From Cheiracanthium punctorium (taxonomy: Eukaryota > Arthropoda > Arachnida > Araneae > Cheiracanthiidae): DNA of 64,000 nucleotides. The position numbers and the translations under genes are program-made. The notes under the pieces were generated by a model. It ran no database searches, was not told the DNA's origin, and saw only the letters and a program-made list of their open reading frames with translations. The stretch covers positions 1,178,001 to 1,242,000 of the forward strand of contig JAWZYV010014451.1 in NCBI GenBank assembly GCA_038373885.1. Reading direction: 5' to 3'. Shown piece by piece: positions 23,819 through 37,469 of this stretch; within the stretch, counting starts at the first letter, position 1, and each line of letters starts with the position of its first letter.

Positions 23819-24779
23819 AAGTTATTTTACGTTACTTATTTCATCGAAAGTTCAGTTTCACCAGTGATACCTCCTCTGTATACTATAAGGAAAAAAAATT
23901 TAATAATGAAAAGATTTAGAGTCCGTGAAATTTTTAAGGTCATGCAGAAGTTTGAATATAGAAATCACCTAAAAATGCGCAATCAAAAATTTTACTTCTC
24001 AAAAATTCGAAACATAAGTCAGTGATATGGTACCAAATATAGTATGCATTTTATTAATTAATATACTTCTTCTTTCTGATACAGAGTTACAAAGATGCAT
24101 TCAACTATTGGCACTGCACAGTTCATTCTTTTGCAATTTGTTAAAATTGTTAATCATAAACTGCTTCGATATAGATGGGCATAATTAATAAATTTCTTTA
24201 TAAATAACGAAATAAAAATTTCAGCCAGTTAAATTTCTTTAATGATAGTATGCACCTCTATTCCAAATGGAATACAGAAAATTCACGTATGTATTAAGCA
24301 AGAAGAGATATATGAAGGTACTCTGACTGTCTATAAAATGTCCTGCTTGTATGAAACTATGGAGATTAAGCCTTTGGAATATTAAATGTCATTAAATAGA
24401 CTAATTAGTTATTATGCTGGTTTACTTAAATTGGTTTTAGTAATAGTTCCTCCGTCTATTTTTAAGATGAGCAGTTTAATTTAGGTAGTTTACATTAGCG
24501 GGGAGAGCCCTGTTTCTGATGCACCCTGTGTAATGCGAAATCTGCAACAACAATAGCAGCTTCTCAATCTTAACCCTCTGAGCGTCTTAGAAATGGGCAA
24601 ATAATGTAAAATTGTTTTGACTGCAAAATTTTCATGCAGCTTTAAAATTATTTAAAAAATAAAATTTACATAGGAAAATTTGTAATTATTAAAAAGTTAA
24701 CTCCTAAAATACCCATAAGCTTTAATATCGAGATATATTTTATGATGCTTTGGTGTTATAAATAATTTAAATTATAGAT
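23819..24779. other. AT-rich spacer, nothing recognised
   Basis: No coding domain or repeat end is recognised; the 69-codon frame at 23816-24025 is lysine/arginine-rich without a signature. Confidence 0.5.
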
Positions 24780-25260
24780 GCATTGCAGTAAAAAGTGGAA
24801 TGAAGTAAACGGGATTTTACGTCTCAGCCGCTTGGAAGGTAGTGATGTACCAACCGATGGCTTCTAAAAAATAGTGGGCGTGGTTATCCACTTACGCCTA
24901 GTGTAGTGGAATGCGGGTGGCTTGAACAACTCAAAGCAGAGATGAAACTTCATATTTTTAAATTGGATGCCGACATTATTATAACTGTGGAAGCTGAGGC
25001 TTTCGACGCCCATTCTGCCGATTGGGATTATGCCTGCACGAGAGCAGCCGGCAGGGCTGATGAGTACTTGTTGGACAATCTAATCATAAGCCTTTAAGGT
25101 CCAACTTTGACAAGAATGGACGCCGACCATCAGATGATCTCCCGGTTGTGTGCATGCCACACTGATGACATCAGTCGCTACCTGTAGCCTCGGCAAAAAA
25201 TGGTTGAAGAACTACTAAGGGCGTTTGATGAATGAAAACGAAACATTGGCACGATGGTGC
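24780..25260. other. less AT-rich block of unknown nature
   Basis: A conspicuous rise in G+C compared with both flanks. It holds a short plus-strand frame (24906-25097, 63 codons, containing AHSADWDYACTRAAGRADEY), a hairpin GGCAC/GTGCC near 25237-25252 and several balanced codon-like stretches. I recognise no protein domain. It could be an exon relic, an unclassified repeat or a conserved non-coding element. Confidence 0.3.
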
Positions 25261-27599
25261 CACTTAAGTGATTGTAATTTCAACAGTGCAGATTCTGTTA
25301 AAAATCAGGACTTTAAATACAATTCAAATTGCTGCATTTATCTATGTTAGCAGCTATTCTTGAATATTGAATTGTTTTACATCGTCTTAATTATGCATTT
25401 CCAGAAGTTTTGTTGGAAACTCGTTTGTGAGTAGTTTTTTAAAAGAGTTAGAAATGATTCCATACGCGCTGAAAACAACACCAAAAAGTATAACCGCTTT
25501 GAAAACAGTTTATCAATTACTTTCATGCAATGCTAGATTTTAAAAAGCATATGCATCCGTTCGAATTGATCTAAATTTTACAAGGACAAAAATATGAAAA
25601 GTATCAGAACTCATTTTACATATAACATCAAAATTTGTGTGGGTTAATAAATAAAGAATTAAAATCCTAAATAGTAATTGACATAATTCATTTAAGACCA
25701 ATAATTTTCAATGAAACTACTACACATAGCGTTACACATTTAAATGAAAAATAATTTCATGAAAGATTTTATAAAAGAGGAAATTCATGGTATTCTTATG
25801 CGAATCTGCATCCATTAACTCTATTAACAATACACTTTACTATAATGAACTTTTACTCAAATATTTCTAAGAATTTTCAAATAAGTTAAAATTTTTGAAA
25901 GTGAGCTCAAAGAGTTGATAGCTTGATGGCAAAGGTGCTTTAACGCTCATTTAAAACTAACTTAGCAATTTTGATAAATGCCATGTTTAGATTGAAGTAC
26001 TTGATAAGTCTGGCCTTTCTTAATATTTCACTGAATATTAAACGTTAATGTAAGCAAGTATTAATTTTTCATTGCATATTTTAACGCAGAGAATCTCATT
26101 AAAGTATTTTAAACATCTTTGATATTAGTATATAAACTGAAACAATAATTAATTCTTTTAATCTTATATTCTACAGTAAAAATAGTTTATTTTACTTTCC
26201 TAATAGGTATCTGAATTATGCTGTAAAATTTTCTTTTAACTGTGTTTTTTAATTTATTGGTGCGAGCCGAACGTTAATACATTTTTAAAGTATTAAATTC
26301 AAAGTTATATTTCAATATTTTCCATAATTTCAAATCAGTATCATAAGAACAATTTTACTCAAATTTCAACGTAAAACTAAATCATCTCTTAGGAAAGCTA
26401 CATTTAAGACGGACAGCATTGTCCTGCCTTGACATACAAAAATATCATGCTAATAAATCGAGAAGTATATTCTATTGAATAAATTTATCTTCTTAGACCG
26501 AAGATATCAAGCATGCAAGCCTTCAGAAAGAAATCATACAAGAATTTCTTTGACTAAAGTCGCGTAAATCGTAGATTAACAATCACACGTTCAAAAAGAA
26601 GAGCCATGAATTGCTTTCGGTGAATACTTTTTTTTCACTAAAACTCGTTCTCATTGGTTAATCAGATCCTGACAATCAGATTGATGAGGATTGGTGCATT
26701 GAAGAAGTTTACTTTATTCACAGGGATAGATAGTTATGCGAAAATAAACATGTTGAAAACGTGTAATACATAATTTAAAAATTTCCCCTCTCCGCTGTTA
26801 CTATGTCATTGGTATTTTACAGTGTTGTTATTTGCAATTTTTTAAGTCGGAAATTTTCGCCATACGTATATCAATCGGACGTCACGTTAGATGCGCTGAT
26901 CAATTTACACAGGATGTTTCCAATCAAAAATTTCAAAATCTTTTCAGCGTAACCGTAATGGTAAGAGCTCTATAACTCTATTTAATCACAGTCTCGAGCA
27001 CACACCTTCAAATAACGAATTTCATTTCTACAGGCTGAGCGGATAGGTCGTTATGGGATCATATATCACCCAAATATTTTGATGACCACCCTGCATATAA
27101 GGTCTAATATTTTATTTCAAAGAGTGCATGTATTAATAATTCCATTCCCAGAAAATTTTATACGAATTCGACATTCGAAGATTATGCCAATTCAGTGAGC
27201 CACAATTTAATACTGTGGAACTAAAACGGTCATTGGTTACGAATAAATTCAAAGACTAACCAAGACTAATATTTATGAGCTATTGGCTTCCATAAGTGAA
27301 GCAACTCATTTTGTTTCCGTAAGGCTTGAGTAAATAATAAACACTTTATAACAAAATTTTTCTCTTAAATTTTTTTTTGGCAATTTGATGAATATTAGAG
27401 TAAGTAAAAAATAATCTAAAAACATTTTCGTATTTATTAAATTAAAAATTCATAAAAAAATATGCAAGTGCTAGAATTAACTTCATACAAATAGTTAACT
27501 AAAAACGTTGATTATAAAGACAAGCACTGTTCACTTAGGATCCGAAACTAATGCCTCTTTGATATTACACAAAAACTCTTATTACCCTTTACACGACTG
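25261..27599. other. AT-rich intergenic DNA, no gene seen
   Basis: Uniformly AT-rich with only short chance frames; a slightly richer patch at about 26860-27110 has no recognisable content. Confidence 0.5.
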
Positions 27600-27905
27600 T
27601 TTAAACGCCATACCTTCAAAGTACTACCTAAGCTGTGGATGCTGATTTTCAAAAGATCCGAAATTAGTTTTTTCTTTCAGAAAACTGTCCATGTACCACT
27701 GTAACGTCGGAGCATGGCAGCATATGCAAGTCACAGAAAGGCTATGGCGAGGACAAATGTCCTCCATGTACATTTTTTGGGGGGCGTTGGCAAGAAGAGA
27801 CGTCACAGAAGGCGTGCATTTATATGACATTTACGATGTGACAAACTGTAACGTCGTCTAACGTCACAGCTACCATGCTTGCTGTAGGGGTGTACACTGG
27901 TTCTA
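27600..27905. other. less AT-rich block with repeated ACGTC words
   Basis: Within 300 bp the words TGTAACGTC, GACGTCACAGA, AACGTCGTC and AACGTCACAG recur, giving several half or near-CRE sequences. Minus-strand frame 27830-27624 (68 codons) is cysteine-containing but matches nothing I know. Whether this is regulatory or a repeat unit cannot be decided by eye. Confidence 0.25.
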
Positions 27906-30006
27906 ATAATTTGTGCCGGTGAAAGCATGTCTTTTAAGCTACCTTTCACACAATTTCACTGGAACCCTTGATTCCAAGGTCATGACTTCTAATACAGGCT
28001 CAATGCTGACTAAAAGCTTGAAAAACTCCCTGTATACTTCTGGTGAACAGTTGTTTAAACTTTGTCTTCTAGCTCTTAAGATTTGCCATATAAAAGGAAG
28101 AAGATTGCATGACATTCTTGAGGCGTTAATGGTGCCTTAGAACTGAAATTTAGTTCGATCAAAATTCATTTCATGATAAAAAGGCATATTGAAGCATTTG
28201 TAAAGCTAAATAAGAATTAAGAATTAAGTTAATATTTCTCGTTATTCTTGCGAATTGCATCGTTTGGAAAGTATTTACTAAATAAAGCTCATGGGATGAT
28301 ACTTAAATACCGTATATAGTTTTGTCTAACCGTAAAAGTTAATTCTTTTTTAGCCCTGTGTCCGCAGTTGAACATACAAAAATTACCTATATTATGGTAC
28401 AGGATGGATGTCGTAATTTGTGCACGTAAAGAAAAACCAATGTTCCTCGAAATTTAAATAATCAGGATATTTTATTTTATTATTTTAATCTTGATTATCA
28501 AAAGAAAAATTATTTAATTCAAAAAAAATTATTAATCATATCCGAGATGGTTAAATTTAGGTTAGCTGTTGTGGAAAAAAAAAATGTTACAAGTGAAAGT
28601 ACTAGTCAGTTTTCAAACTTGTATTCTGATAACATTTCTCTAATTACCCGAGTTAGAAGAGTTTATTTTTTGTCTTAAGAAGAACGAGTACTTGGCTAGT
28701 ACTGAAAATTTCCTTTATAATGAATTATAAATCGCTTTCTAAAAAAGTGTAACAATAAAATTAGAATGTGCGTATAAATTTGTAAAAAAGGTCTATATTT
28801 TTAGGGATTCTTACAGTAAAATATTTTTTTTAATGAATTATAAATGTAAACTTTACGAAAGTATTTATCGAGTACATTTACCGCTAAAATATAAAATATC
28901 ATTGCATTTTTAAACAATTTCTTCATAAATTTATTATCAAATCTCTTAAGATAAAACTCTTTCATAACAAATTATCTTGCTATAATGTTTTACATTTCAG
29001 TCACAGAAATTATGATTTTTCATGTAAGACGCATTTTGAAAGTCTTAAATAATATAATAAGCAATTATTTTTAAAGATTTTATTTGACAAAAAGCAATTC
29101 TGCAAAATTATCAGCTTACTACTAATATTCCCTTCTGAAACTCTTTAAAATATTAGTATAACTCTTCTCCAAAGCGAATTTGTTTCTACGAACCTGTATT
29201 TTTATATTATGTTAGTTAATTTAAATCTTCAGGGATTTACTTCATAATGTATTCAGTATTTTCTATAAAATAACCAAACTATAAAACGTTGCAACTTAAA
29301 AGTTCTATCATTTAAGCATATTCAGCCATCATTTTTCTATTAATAAAACAATCATTTCCGAAATAAATGTATTCAAATTTTATGTTCATAAAGAAGTAGC
29401 TCTTTGTTTTACAAAAACTTTTTAAAAATAGACAATTACCTTAAAAATAAAATTCAACTACATATATTTTTGTTTCACTAATAAGTAAAATTGGATACTT
29501 CTAAATCAATGTAAATTATTAAAATTTTTATTTATACCAAAGAAAAGAGGAAAAGTATGAAACAAGGTTTTGAAAGATTGCAAATGCATCCTACTTTTCA
29601 TTATATGCACAGTTTTATGATTTTTAAAGTTTTTTCTTCAAGTAAGAATATAAGCACAAAAATGTACTTAAATTTAATTACATTGCGTGCATTTATATCG
29701 AAAAACATTCGACAAAATTATATCGTTTGTAGTTGGAAAAACTATAGTTTAACATGATTTTTTATATATTACATGGGAATCTTTTACCTTTATGATTTGC
29801 ATTAATATTCGGTTTATTGAACTAGCCAGGCTTAGACAGTTGAGTCAGTGTTCGACCAAAAGTTCTTTAGTATAGTTATTAGATCAAATATTGTTATTAA
29901 CTGCATTATGTCGTAAAAATTTCAAACCCGAATTCTTCAAGAGTTAATAAACATTGAAATGTTTTTCTTCGTTCGTCTTTATCGGTGACTTAATAGAACA
30001 TAAAAT
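27906..30006. other. AT-rich intergenic DNA, no gene seen
   Basis: The 75-codon frame at 27913-28140 and the 66-codon frame at 29557-29757 have no domain signature. The rest is AT-rich and featureless. Confidence 0.5.
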
Positions 30007-30321
30007 ATGCAAAGATGCAAATATGCAAAGATGGTGTTGTTAAACACCATATCGCTACCACCAAGCCCAGAACTCGAAACTGCAAAATTGGCAATATCTA
30101 ACTCAATGCATTTTTGGGGTCACCAAACAATATGGTATACAGATCTTGAGCTACAAATCTTTATTCCTAACAGTTTACATGAAAATCGACCATTGTATGT
30201 TGGCTATCTCCGCAAGCTACTGAAGCAACGAAACTTTGAAGGTGTTTATCTTGAAACTATTAAAACGCAGATTGACGTTTTTGGCGTGGAGGTAGAAATA
30301 TCTCTTGGTGTCATCAACTAG
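30007..30321 (+). other. unrecognised 104-codon open frame
   Basis: An open frame from the first ATG to TAG encodes 104 residues of balanced composition, unlike the Phe/Lys/Ile-rich chance frames nearby. The C-terminal half (around NRPLYVGYLRKLLKQRNFEG then TQIDVFGVEVEISL) reads like a folded protein. I cannot assign a family. It may be an exon or a fragment of a degraded element-encoded protein; the segment after the stop (to about 30640) is similarly less AT-rich. No promoter or splice context was established. Confidence 0.2.
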
Positions 30322-30689
30322 CACACAGCAACAACTTATCCCTTAATCTGTCTCAATATAACACTGAGTTGATGGTCGATTCGGTTAAAACAAACTCTGC
30401 TGCACTACCACCACGGGAAATCCTCTTTTGCTCGTCATTTTGAAAGAAAGTGGTGCTCTTTACCCAGATCATACAAATTAAAATGATCTGAACTCGTCTA
30501 AATTAAGCTTTTTGATTCGTCGGGAAACATCACATTATTCCACAATCGCCAGGCGTTCAATGTTTCCGGACAAAATATAAACAGTAACCGCAAATTTAAG
30601 ACCATTTTTATAAAGTCATAAATCTCAAGTCAAGCTTTCGACATGTTTGTTTTCTCCTCAAGCTTGTGAATTTTAGTAATTAAATAATA

Positions 30690-30884
30690 GTAAAAAGCCC
30701 GCTGTGATCCAATCGGTTGAAAGTCCGTTCCAGTCGGCACAGCCAGCTGTCGTCAAAACAGGGTCTCTCGATCCGTCGCACGCGATGAACGGTTCGATCG
30801 TCCGCCATCTTGCTGGTAGTTAAGTCGAGCAATGGCAACGGCTGCCCTTTTTTCACCTTTGGGAAAGGGTTGCGCCTCAAAGGG
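30690..30884. mobile_element. piggyBac-like element, right-end fragment
   Basis: This copy matches the right part of the element at 22.3-22.75 kb, including CACGCGATGAACGGTTCGAT, GTCGAGCAATGGCAACGGC and the terminus GGGTTGCGCCTCAAAGGG, followed by TTAA (30885-30888). The left terminus was not found. Relative to the first copy, one arm of the internal inverted repeat is missing. Confidence 0.68.
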
Positions 30885-30894
30885 TTAAAAATTG

Positions 30895-31135
30895 CTGACC
30901 TTGTTCAGCACTTTGAAGGATGACGCTGTGGGATAGTGCAAACTAAATTCAACTGGTGTCCGTAAAATCTGTCGTGGCTTCAATGTCCTCCGTGTTGAAA
31001 CAATCTCTGGGAGTGCCAGGTGCATTTCTCTCCCTAGCAATTGATTCAAAATGAGGAAATCACCTATTGAGGCGACGTTGGCTCACCTATTGGGTGCCCC
31101 TATATTGTGAGTGCCCACCCCATTATAACGAAGTC
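30895..31135. repeat. SINE-like repeat fragment (family of 40.8 kb)
   Basis: The core GTAAAATCTGTCGTGGCTTC...CTCTGGGAGTGCC aligns with the same region of the repeat at 40.7-41.0 kb (GTAAAATCTGTAATGGCTCC...CTCTGGGGGTGCC). Sequence beyond the core is diverged. It abuts the piggyBac-like fragment, suggesting nested or adjacent insertion. Confidence 0.55.
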
Positions 31136-31272
31136 AACACTTTCGACTTTTGCAGTGGGTAATACCTCATTCGACAAGCACTCACTATTGAAAAAGATAT
31201 AATAGCAAAAAAGTAATTATTAAAATTATTTAAAAGCGTTGTAATATAACTCATATAAATAAAGTATGCAAC

Positions 31273-31412
31273 AGTGCGATTGTTTCGGAAGGTATAAAGG
31301 GTACACACGTCCTCAGCTTCAAAAAAGTGCAACCATCCACACTTGAAAACTTTCAAACTTTCCTGCATGTGTTCATTTTGCAGTTGATGAAAAGTGGACC
31401 TTTTGTAAAACC
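31273..31412. repeat. decayed copy of the 23.6-kb hairpin element
   Basis: Segments GTTTCGGAAGGTATAAAGGGT, CCTCAGCTTCAAAA, ATCCACA and, on the other arm, TTTTGCAGTTGATG correspond in order to both arms of 23608-23818. Pairing between the arms is weak, as expected for an older copy. Confidence 0.4.
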
Positions 31413-33669
31413 TGGAATGATCATACTATGGTATAAATTTAATTTTCTGCTGTGTTTTACAAAGATTTTAATTGATTTTACCGCTAATAAAACCAGGTTT
31501 TATTTTTATTTACTAATTATATTTACTTATTACTTTATTTTATTTATACTTTGTATTTATAGTTTCATGTGTACTCTTATGCAGTAATTATATTGCTTTT
31601 GTTGTAGATAAAACATGTCGCAGCAAATACATTGCTATTACAGTAAATCGCCAGTGTCTATTAACTCTTTCCCTAATGGTTTCTCATCTTTGTTTCATAG
31701 GAGCAATTATCTTCATTTATTTAACATAATTATGTCGCATATGTAAGCCCTCATTCATAATCTATCGATATCTGATTATATAGAAGTTAATACCCTCTTA
31801 AAAAGTTCTCCAACTTATTTAATTGTCCTTGAGGATTTGTATTTGTCAGAAGAACTTTAGTTTCATTTCTGTTATTTACTTTTTTGCGTTTTTGCTCCTA
31901 ATCTATTTTTTCTTTCACATTATCACAGTTTTAATTACCATTAGTAAGCTTAAAGAGGACACAACATTTTTTTTTGTCCAGTTTCCAATTAACACATAAC
32001 TCTCATTTATTTTAGATAAAAAATTACTTTTTTACACATTCTGTCAACATAATTAGTACGTAATTTACGCCTATTGTTGAACGTACTCTACAGTAAAAGC
32101 CAAATCATGTTTTATTGAACGCAGTTTTAGGAGCAATTTATTCTAAGAGTAAAGTAAACATTTTTTTCTTCCATTTCTTGTATTAAGAAAAAAAAATAAT
32201 GCACTTCCTTAAGCTATCAAAGAAAAGATATTTTCTTACATGCGAAACTTTTTATACAGTTAAGTTTTTAATTAAACGCAATTTAGCAATACCATTAATC
32301 TCTTCGAGCTCAAACCGTTAATTTAGTAACATACAAAAAATATTATTATTTTTTTAATCAAGAAACCATAAAATAAAATATAATTGTTTAGCTCGAAATA
32401 AAAGAAATGCACGATAATACGTTTTAGACACTTTGCACTTCATGTCTGTTAAAGAATTTTTTTTTCCCTGAATAAACGTTAGCATACAGATTATTTGGAT
32501 ATAGGTACACTAATTTTTTTATAGATAGTGCCAACGAATTTTGACATTTTTAATTTTAGTGCATCTAATGAAAAAGAAATGTGAAATATCTTTGAATATT
32601 TCTTTGGATTTGTCTGCAAAATGATAGAAATCAAGTAATTATAGATTTATGTATACTCTTAAGAGCATTTTATAATGACTTCTACTTTATAAAATATATT
32701 TTTCTAATTAATCTGTTATGGGAAATGTCTCAATTTAGTATCTAAAAATGTATTAATTTACGTTTTTGTATGATAAATCAGTCGTAATGTTTTAAATTTT
32801 TGAAAATATTGCATTGCTCATAATGCTGAATATTGTATTACATTTATATATAGCATTAAGATTGCCATTATTGGCGCATATAACTACATATTAGTTTCCG
32901 ATTAAAGTATATTTTTTCGAGAAAAAACTAAATCATTATTTGTCATTAGATAAAATAGGCTAAAATGGCAAATTTAGAATAACTCAAAAAAGACTTTGAA
33001 TAAAAAATTTACTTCATTAAACAAGTTAGCAGATCAATCGAATTACGACAGTAACGTTGATCCATCCATAAAGCTAAAAAACATATATTTACGTTTGTGA
33101 TTTATGATAAAAAAATAAAAACCAGCAGTCTAAATTTCTAGTTCGACGGAAATTTAACTTAAAAACAAAGTTTTAAATAATCTTGTTACTTCTTCAAATA
33201 AGAGTTCTGACAAGGTTTTGGTATGAAACCGATTTCTTGAACTTTCTGTAGCGATGATCGGGAGATATTTTCCTTAGAGGAAAGTTTTCCAACTCGCTAT
33301 AGTTTTGATATTAGCTGCCAGAGGACGCCACGGAGAAAACTAACGGAAGTAGCAGCCGTATACGAATTCAGTAGCTGTTGTCAAATTGTCGGAATACGAC
33401 ATTTTCTGCAATTTTTTAGCATTTTGCATGAAAGTTACAAATTGTAATGATCTCCGTTTCTTTGTGTAATCTGGTATAATGATCTGTCTTACATATACAT
33501 GAAAACATTTACTCTAGTGAAAGCAGCTCTCAATACATTTCGACTGGTGGTTAGAAATTTCTTAAAGCACATGTTAGAGACGTCAGACTGTTTCCCCCCC
33601 AAAAATAAATGTACCCAACTTGTACATTTTTGTAAGAGCATGGTTTTAGTGAAAATATTGAGTGTAGTA

Positions 33670-33724
<55 letters not shown>

Positions 33725-34872
33725 CTTATACAGAACTACACAAAATAATTTTAATAGGTTATAATCTTCGAGCGATGTATATTTAAGTTGCATTTTAGAG
33801 GCAATGATTTACTTCAAATGTACAAAATTAATAATTATTTGAGGTTACGTTAGCATGCGTCGAATCAAAAATTTCCTGGATAGTATTTGTTTTTATGCAT
33901 TCACACAAAATTACTTTCGTGTAATTCTGTCCATGAAAGTACAGCTGCGGAAAGAAACCACTTTCTGTTTATTTCACCGTCGTTCGTCGTAAAGCAAAGT
34001 CACATATACCATTTGTTTGCAAATAACGCATACTTTCATTTACTATTAATTTAATTTGCATAAGAGGCCATCTTCATATTAAATTCTGAATAAATTTCGT
34101 TTTTCTCAATGACAATACTGTATCTTGACTTTATTAAACGAAAGAAAACTTTCAAATTACCCTAAATATAATTTTCACAAATTTTCTACGATAATTTCCA
34201 GAGATATTGCGAATTATTTATTGCGTGTTTTTAAGGGACTTTCTGCAAATTGAAAAACGCTATTTGTAGGTTCCGAACTTTTCGCTTTTCATTCCTTTTG
34301 CTCGCGAGAGTTAAAAGAAATAAATATTTTTTTGAAGGAAAATATTGTTTCCATCTCTCTTAAAGTTTTTGTACTGAAAATATCAAGGGTAGAAATTAGA
34401 ATATCTAGTCAGTGGTCTAAATGACCTGTGAATTCACAACCTCCTTCGTTCGTGCACATGATTTAAAGGAAAAATGCAAAACGACTGCTCACGATTTTGA
34501 AAATCTTCCTAATTGTGAAATTGTTATTTTTTCTTTCATGGTTCTCTTAGACAGGTGAAATGTTGGCAGTATTCAGAGGCTGCTCTCTGCTCTTCTGACT
34601 ACAAACATGAATGTTACTCAGCTATGGTCGAACCAGAAGAATGCTTTCATGATTGAAAATTTATTTGTTTGAATTTCATGGAAAAAACGCAATTACTTTT
34701 TTGCCGACCCAATATTATCACTGTGTTTGTTATTTCACTTTCTTCGTTTAATATTATCGCCTACAATGTGCAAAATTCTTATAAAACTTTGGGCGGTATT
34801 TTAATTTATTGTCAGATGAAAATTTAGACAGAAAAACGTGATTTCGAATATTTTTTGAATGTTTGATAAAAT
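31413..34872. other. AT-rich intergenic DNA, no gene seen
   Basis: Only chance frames are seen; the one at 33499-33786 runs through the (AT)n tract and is not a gene. A short less AT-rich patch near 33280-33370 has no identifiable content. Confidence 0.55.
33673..33722. repeat. (AT)n microsatellite
   Basis: An uninterrupted run of about 25 AT units. Confidence 0.97.
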
Positions 34873-35067
34873 ATGGGGAAGTCCAAAGACCTAATGTTTC
34901 CAACATCAAAAAAAGGTCAAATTCATGCCTGGAATGTTGAGGATGTTAGTTTTTCAGAAATAGCACGCTGTATTAGAAGACATACATCTACTGCATCTAA
35001 TTCTATACCTGCAAAATATTTTATTTGGGGGGATATGGTAGCGGACGCAACAATAGACGCTGTATAG
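34873..35067 (+). pseudogene. Tc1-like transposase N-terminal fragment
   Basis: The frame begins MGKSKDLMFPTSKKGQIHAW and continues through VSFSEIARCIRR, which is the first helix-turn-helix of Tc1-like transposases (family form: MGKSKDLsprk...G.I.aw...SeIARri.Rs). After about residue 40 the similarity fades, the last codons are unrelated and the frame stops at 64 residues. No second helix-turn-helix or catalytic domain follows. It is a truncated relic. Confidence 0.62.
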
Positions 35068-37469
35068 AATCACCATCAAACTGAAAAAACCTCCAATTTA
35101 TTTGATTCAAAATTTGATATTTTTAATACCGCTATCTTTTACTTTGTTTTTGCACAAAAGAAATCTAATTTACGTTTATTTTAAGCAATTTTCAAAAAAT
35201 TGTCACTTAATAAATTTATATATGGTCCCTTAACTCAAGAAAATAACACTTTTTATTTAATATGAATTAAACTACTGAAGGTAAAAATTTGAAATTTTGC
35301 ACAGCCATATAATATTACTTTCTGCATCTATATCCATTGAAATTTGGCTAGGTCGCTCTTCATAATATTTTTAATATTAATTTATGAATTAATTATTCAT
35401 ATTAATATTTCATTAAAAATCATAATAATAGTGAATTATATTTGGGTTGTTTAGTTCTAATGGTACGAATAAAAATTAGCTTCTTATTATCAATATTATA
35501 TGAGATATCAATTGAAGTATGGAAAAATATGTTACATATGGGGGGGGGGGATTTTGGAAGCTCATAACTCACCCAGTTTTAGTCCAAATTTATTGAAAAT
35601 CGGTATCCGGATTTAAAATGAGCGAAATTTTTAAAATATGAAGTGAAATCTAGGGTTTTCGATTGAGAGAAAAAAAGTTGGTGCTAACTTTAATATGCAG
35701 ATTGCCCCTTATGCAATTTTTATGCATAGCAAATTAAAGTGTACTTCAATCGTAAACGATCGGTATCAGTAACTTTGCTGTACGACGAATGATGGTCGAA
35801 AAAAGTACAAGTGCGCCTTTTTTTACGCAGTTGTACCTCTACTGAAGTGGTATGATTCAAGTGGTAATGAAGTGGTCATTTGTTTCAATTTTTCATTATG
35901 AATATTGCAGAAAAAGTAATTGTACTGGAAAATCTTTAGTAATATATGTTTTCAGCATTTTATACTTCTTGTTTGTGTTTTGATTGACATTTAAACAAGC
36001 TGTGGTTCAATAAGATAAAACAAATAACTTAAAAATGGCAAATTCTTACAAGTACTTTCTTTTTTTTTAATGAAATCTTTAAAAAATCCAAATTTTTTAT
36101 ACCCAAAACCGTTTCCTTCCATTTTTATTTCGCTAAACTAACTATTAGTCTTTTATAAAGTCTTGCATATATTTACTGGAAATTTTAAAAGAGAGTTGTC
36201 TTCCTTAGCTGCCTCAACCAAAGAAAAAATTAAGCCTAGTGCTAACTCAAATAGTTACTGGAGCAACTTATTTAAATCGCTTTTATTCTTTAGAACAAAG
36301 TAAATTTGACAAAACAAATCTGCAGTCAGTAGAGCGTGACACGTAGGAATGCAGAAATTTAAAAGAATTAAATTATACGCCTTAGAAAAACTGAATTATT
36401 TTTTTATGTTAGAACAAGAAAAATTAACTAATTTAAAAAGGAGGTAATTAAAAACGGTGTTTTGTCATCACTCTTTTCCAGTAAATTTCCATATATGTGT
36501 GTGTTTTTTGTTAAAGTAATTTCTGTAGACCTTTAAATTTCTTTTTATTTTATTCCATTATAATTTAGTTTTCTGTTCGTTACTGCTTTGTGTTTTGAAT
36601 CATTCTTCTTTGTTTTATTTATTTATTCTAGTTTTCGTTTCAGTTTTTGCAAACTTGTAGTCCTTTGAAGAGTAATTTAAGAGGAACTAAATTATGCAAT
36701 TGTTCTTGGAATATAATTGTATCATTTCAAGGTATTCAATTATGCTGGTAAATTTTGACATTTAATAGACGAACAATTGCTCTTTAGAACCCTATTTGTT
36801 TAATTAATAAAGTAAACAGAAAATATGTTTTTCAATTTTCACCTAATGATTTTAAACTTATACACGTTTCGTCCCATAAAGCTGAAAATGTATGATTTTT
36901 TTCTACAAAAAAAAAAAAAAAAAAAGACAGAGAGAAACTAAAATGAAACACTTTTCGTGAGTAAAGATTACGGAATACAATAGGAAACTGAAAATCTGTT
37001 AAAAAAGCAATTATATAATGTCCCTGTATAATTGTTTTGTTTGAAATATTAAATTTACAGAATCCATTTCGTTGTGAGGTACATTTTCCTTCTTGCAATG
37101 TTAAGTTGGAACAGTAATCCAAATTCTAATAGAGAAAAAATTTCATTGATCTCATTTTCATTATGAAAGTCATGAACTTTTGAAAAATATAGTTCGAACG
37201 TTTGTTAGTTCGAACACTTTTCACGATAGTTAAATGAGAAACATGCGTGGCGTTTTTGTGAGATTTAAACAATAATAAAAAGTCTTTTTTAATTTCTTTA
37301 ATTCAATCTTCCGGATGTGCTGCCACCAGATGGAGCAACATGAATATACCAATTGCTTATTGCTTTGTGGGTTCATCTTGCCTTTTAACTGCTGGAAAAT
37401 GAACTAATCGATGAAAACATTTCTCAGTATCACAATCAGCTAGAATTGTATTTTGGAAATTAAAAAATC
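35068..37469. other. AT-rich intergenic DNA, no gene seen
   Basis: A ten-G run lies near 35541-35550 and a poly-A run at about 36907-36925. The open frame at 36832-37122 reads through that poly-A run and is not credible as a gene. A retroposon-like phrase (AAATTTATTGAAAATCGG near 35586) hints at an old insertion without definable ends. Confidence 0.5.

Noticed and set aside
33499..33786. 95-codon frame
   Set aside because: More than a quarter of it is an (AT)n microsatellite read as alternating Tyr and Ile.
36832..37122. 96-codon minus-strand frame
   Set aside because: It reads through a poly-A run giving consecutive Phe; composition-driven.
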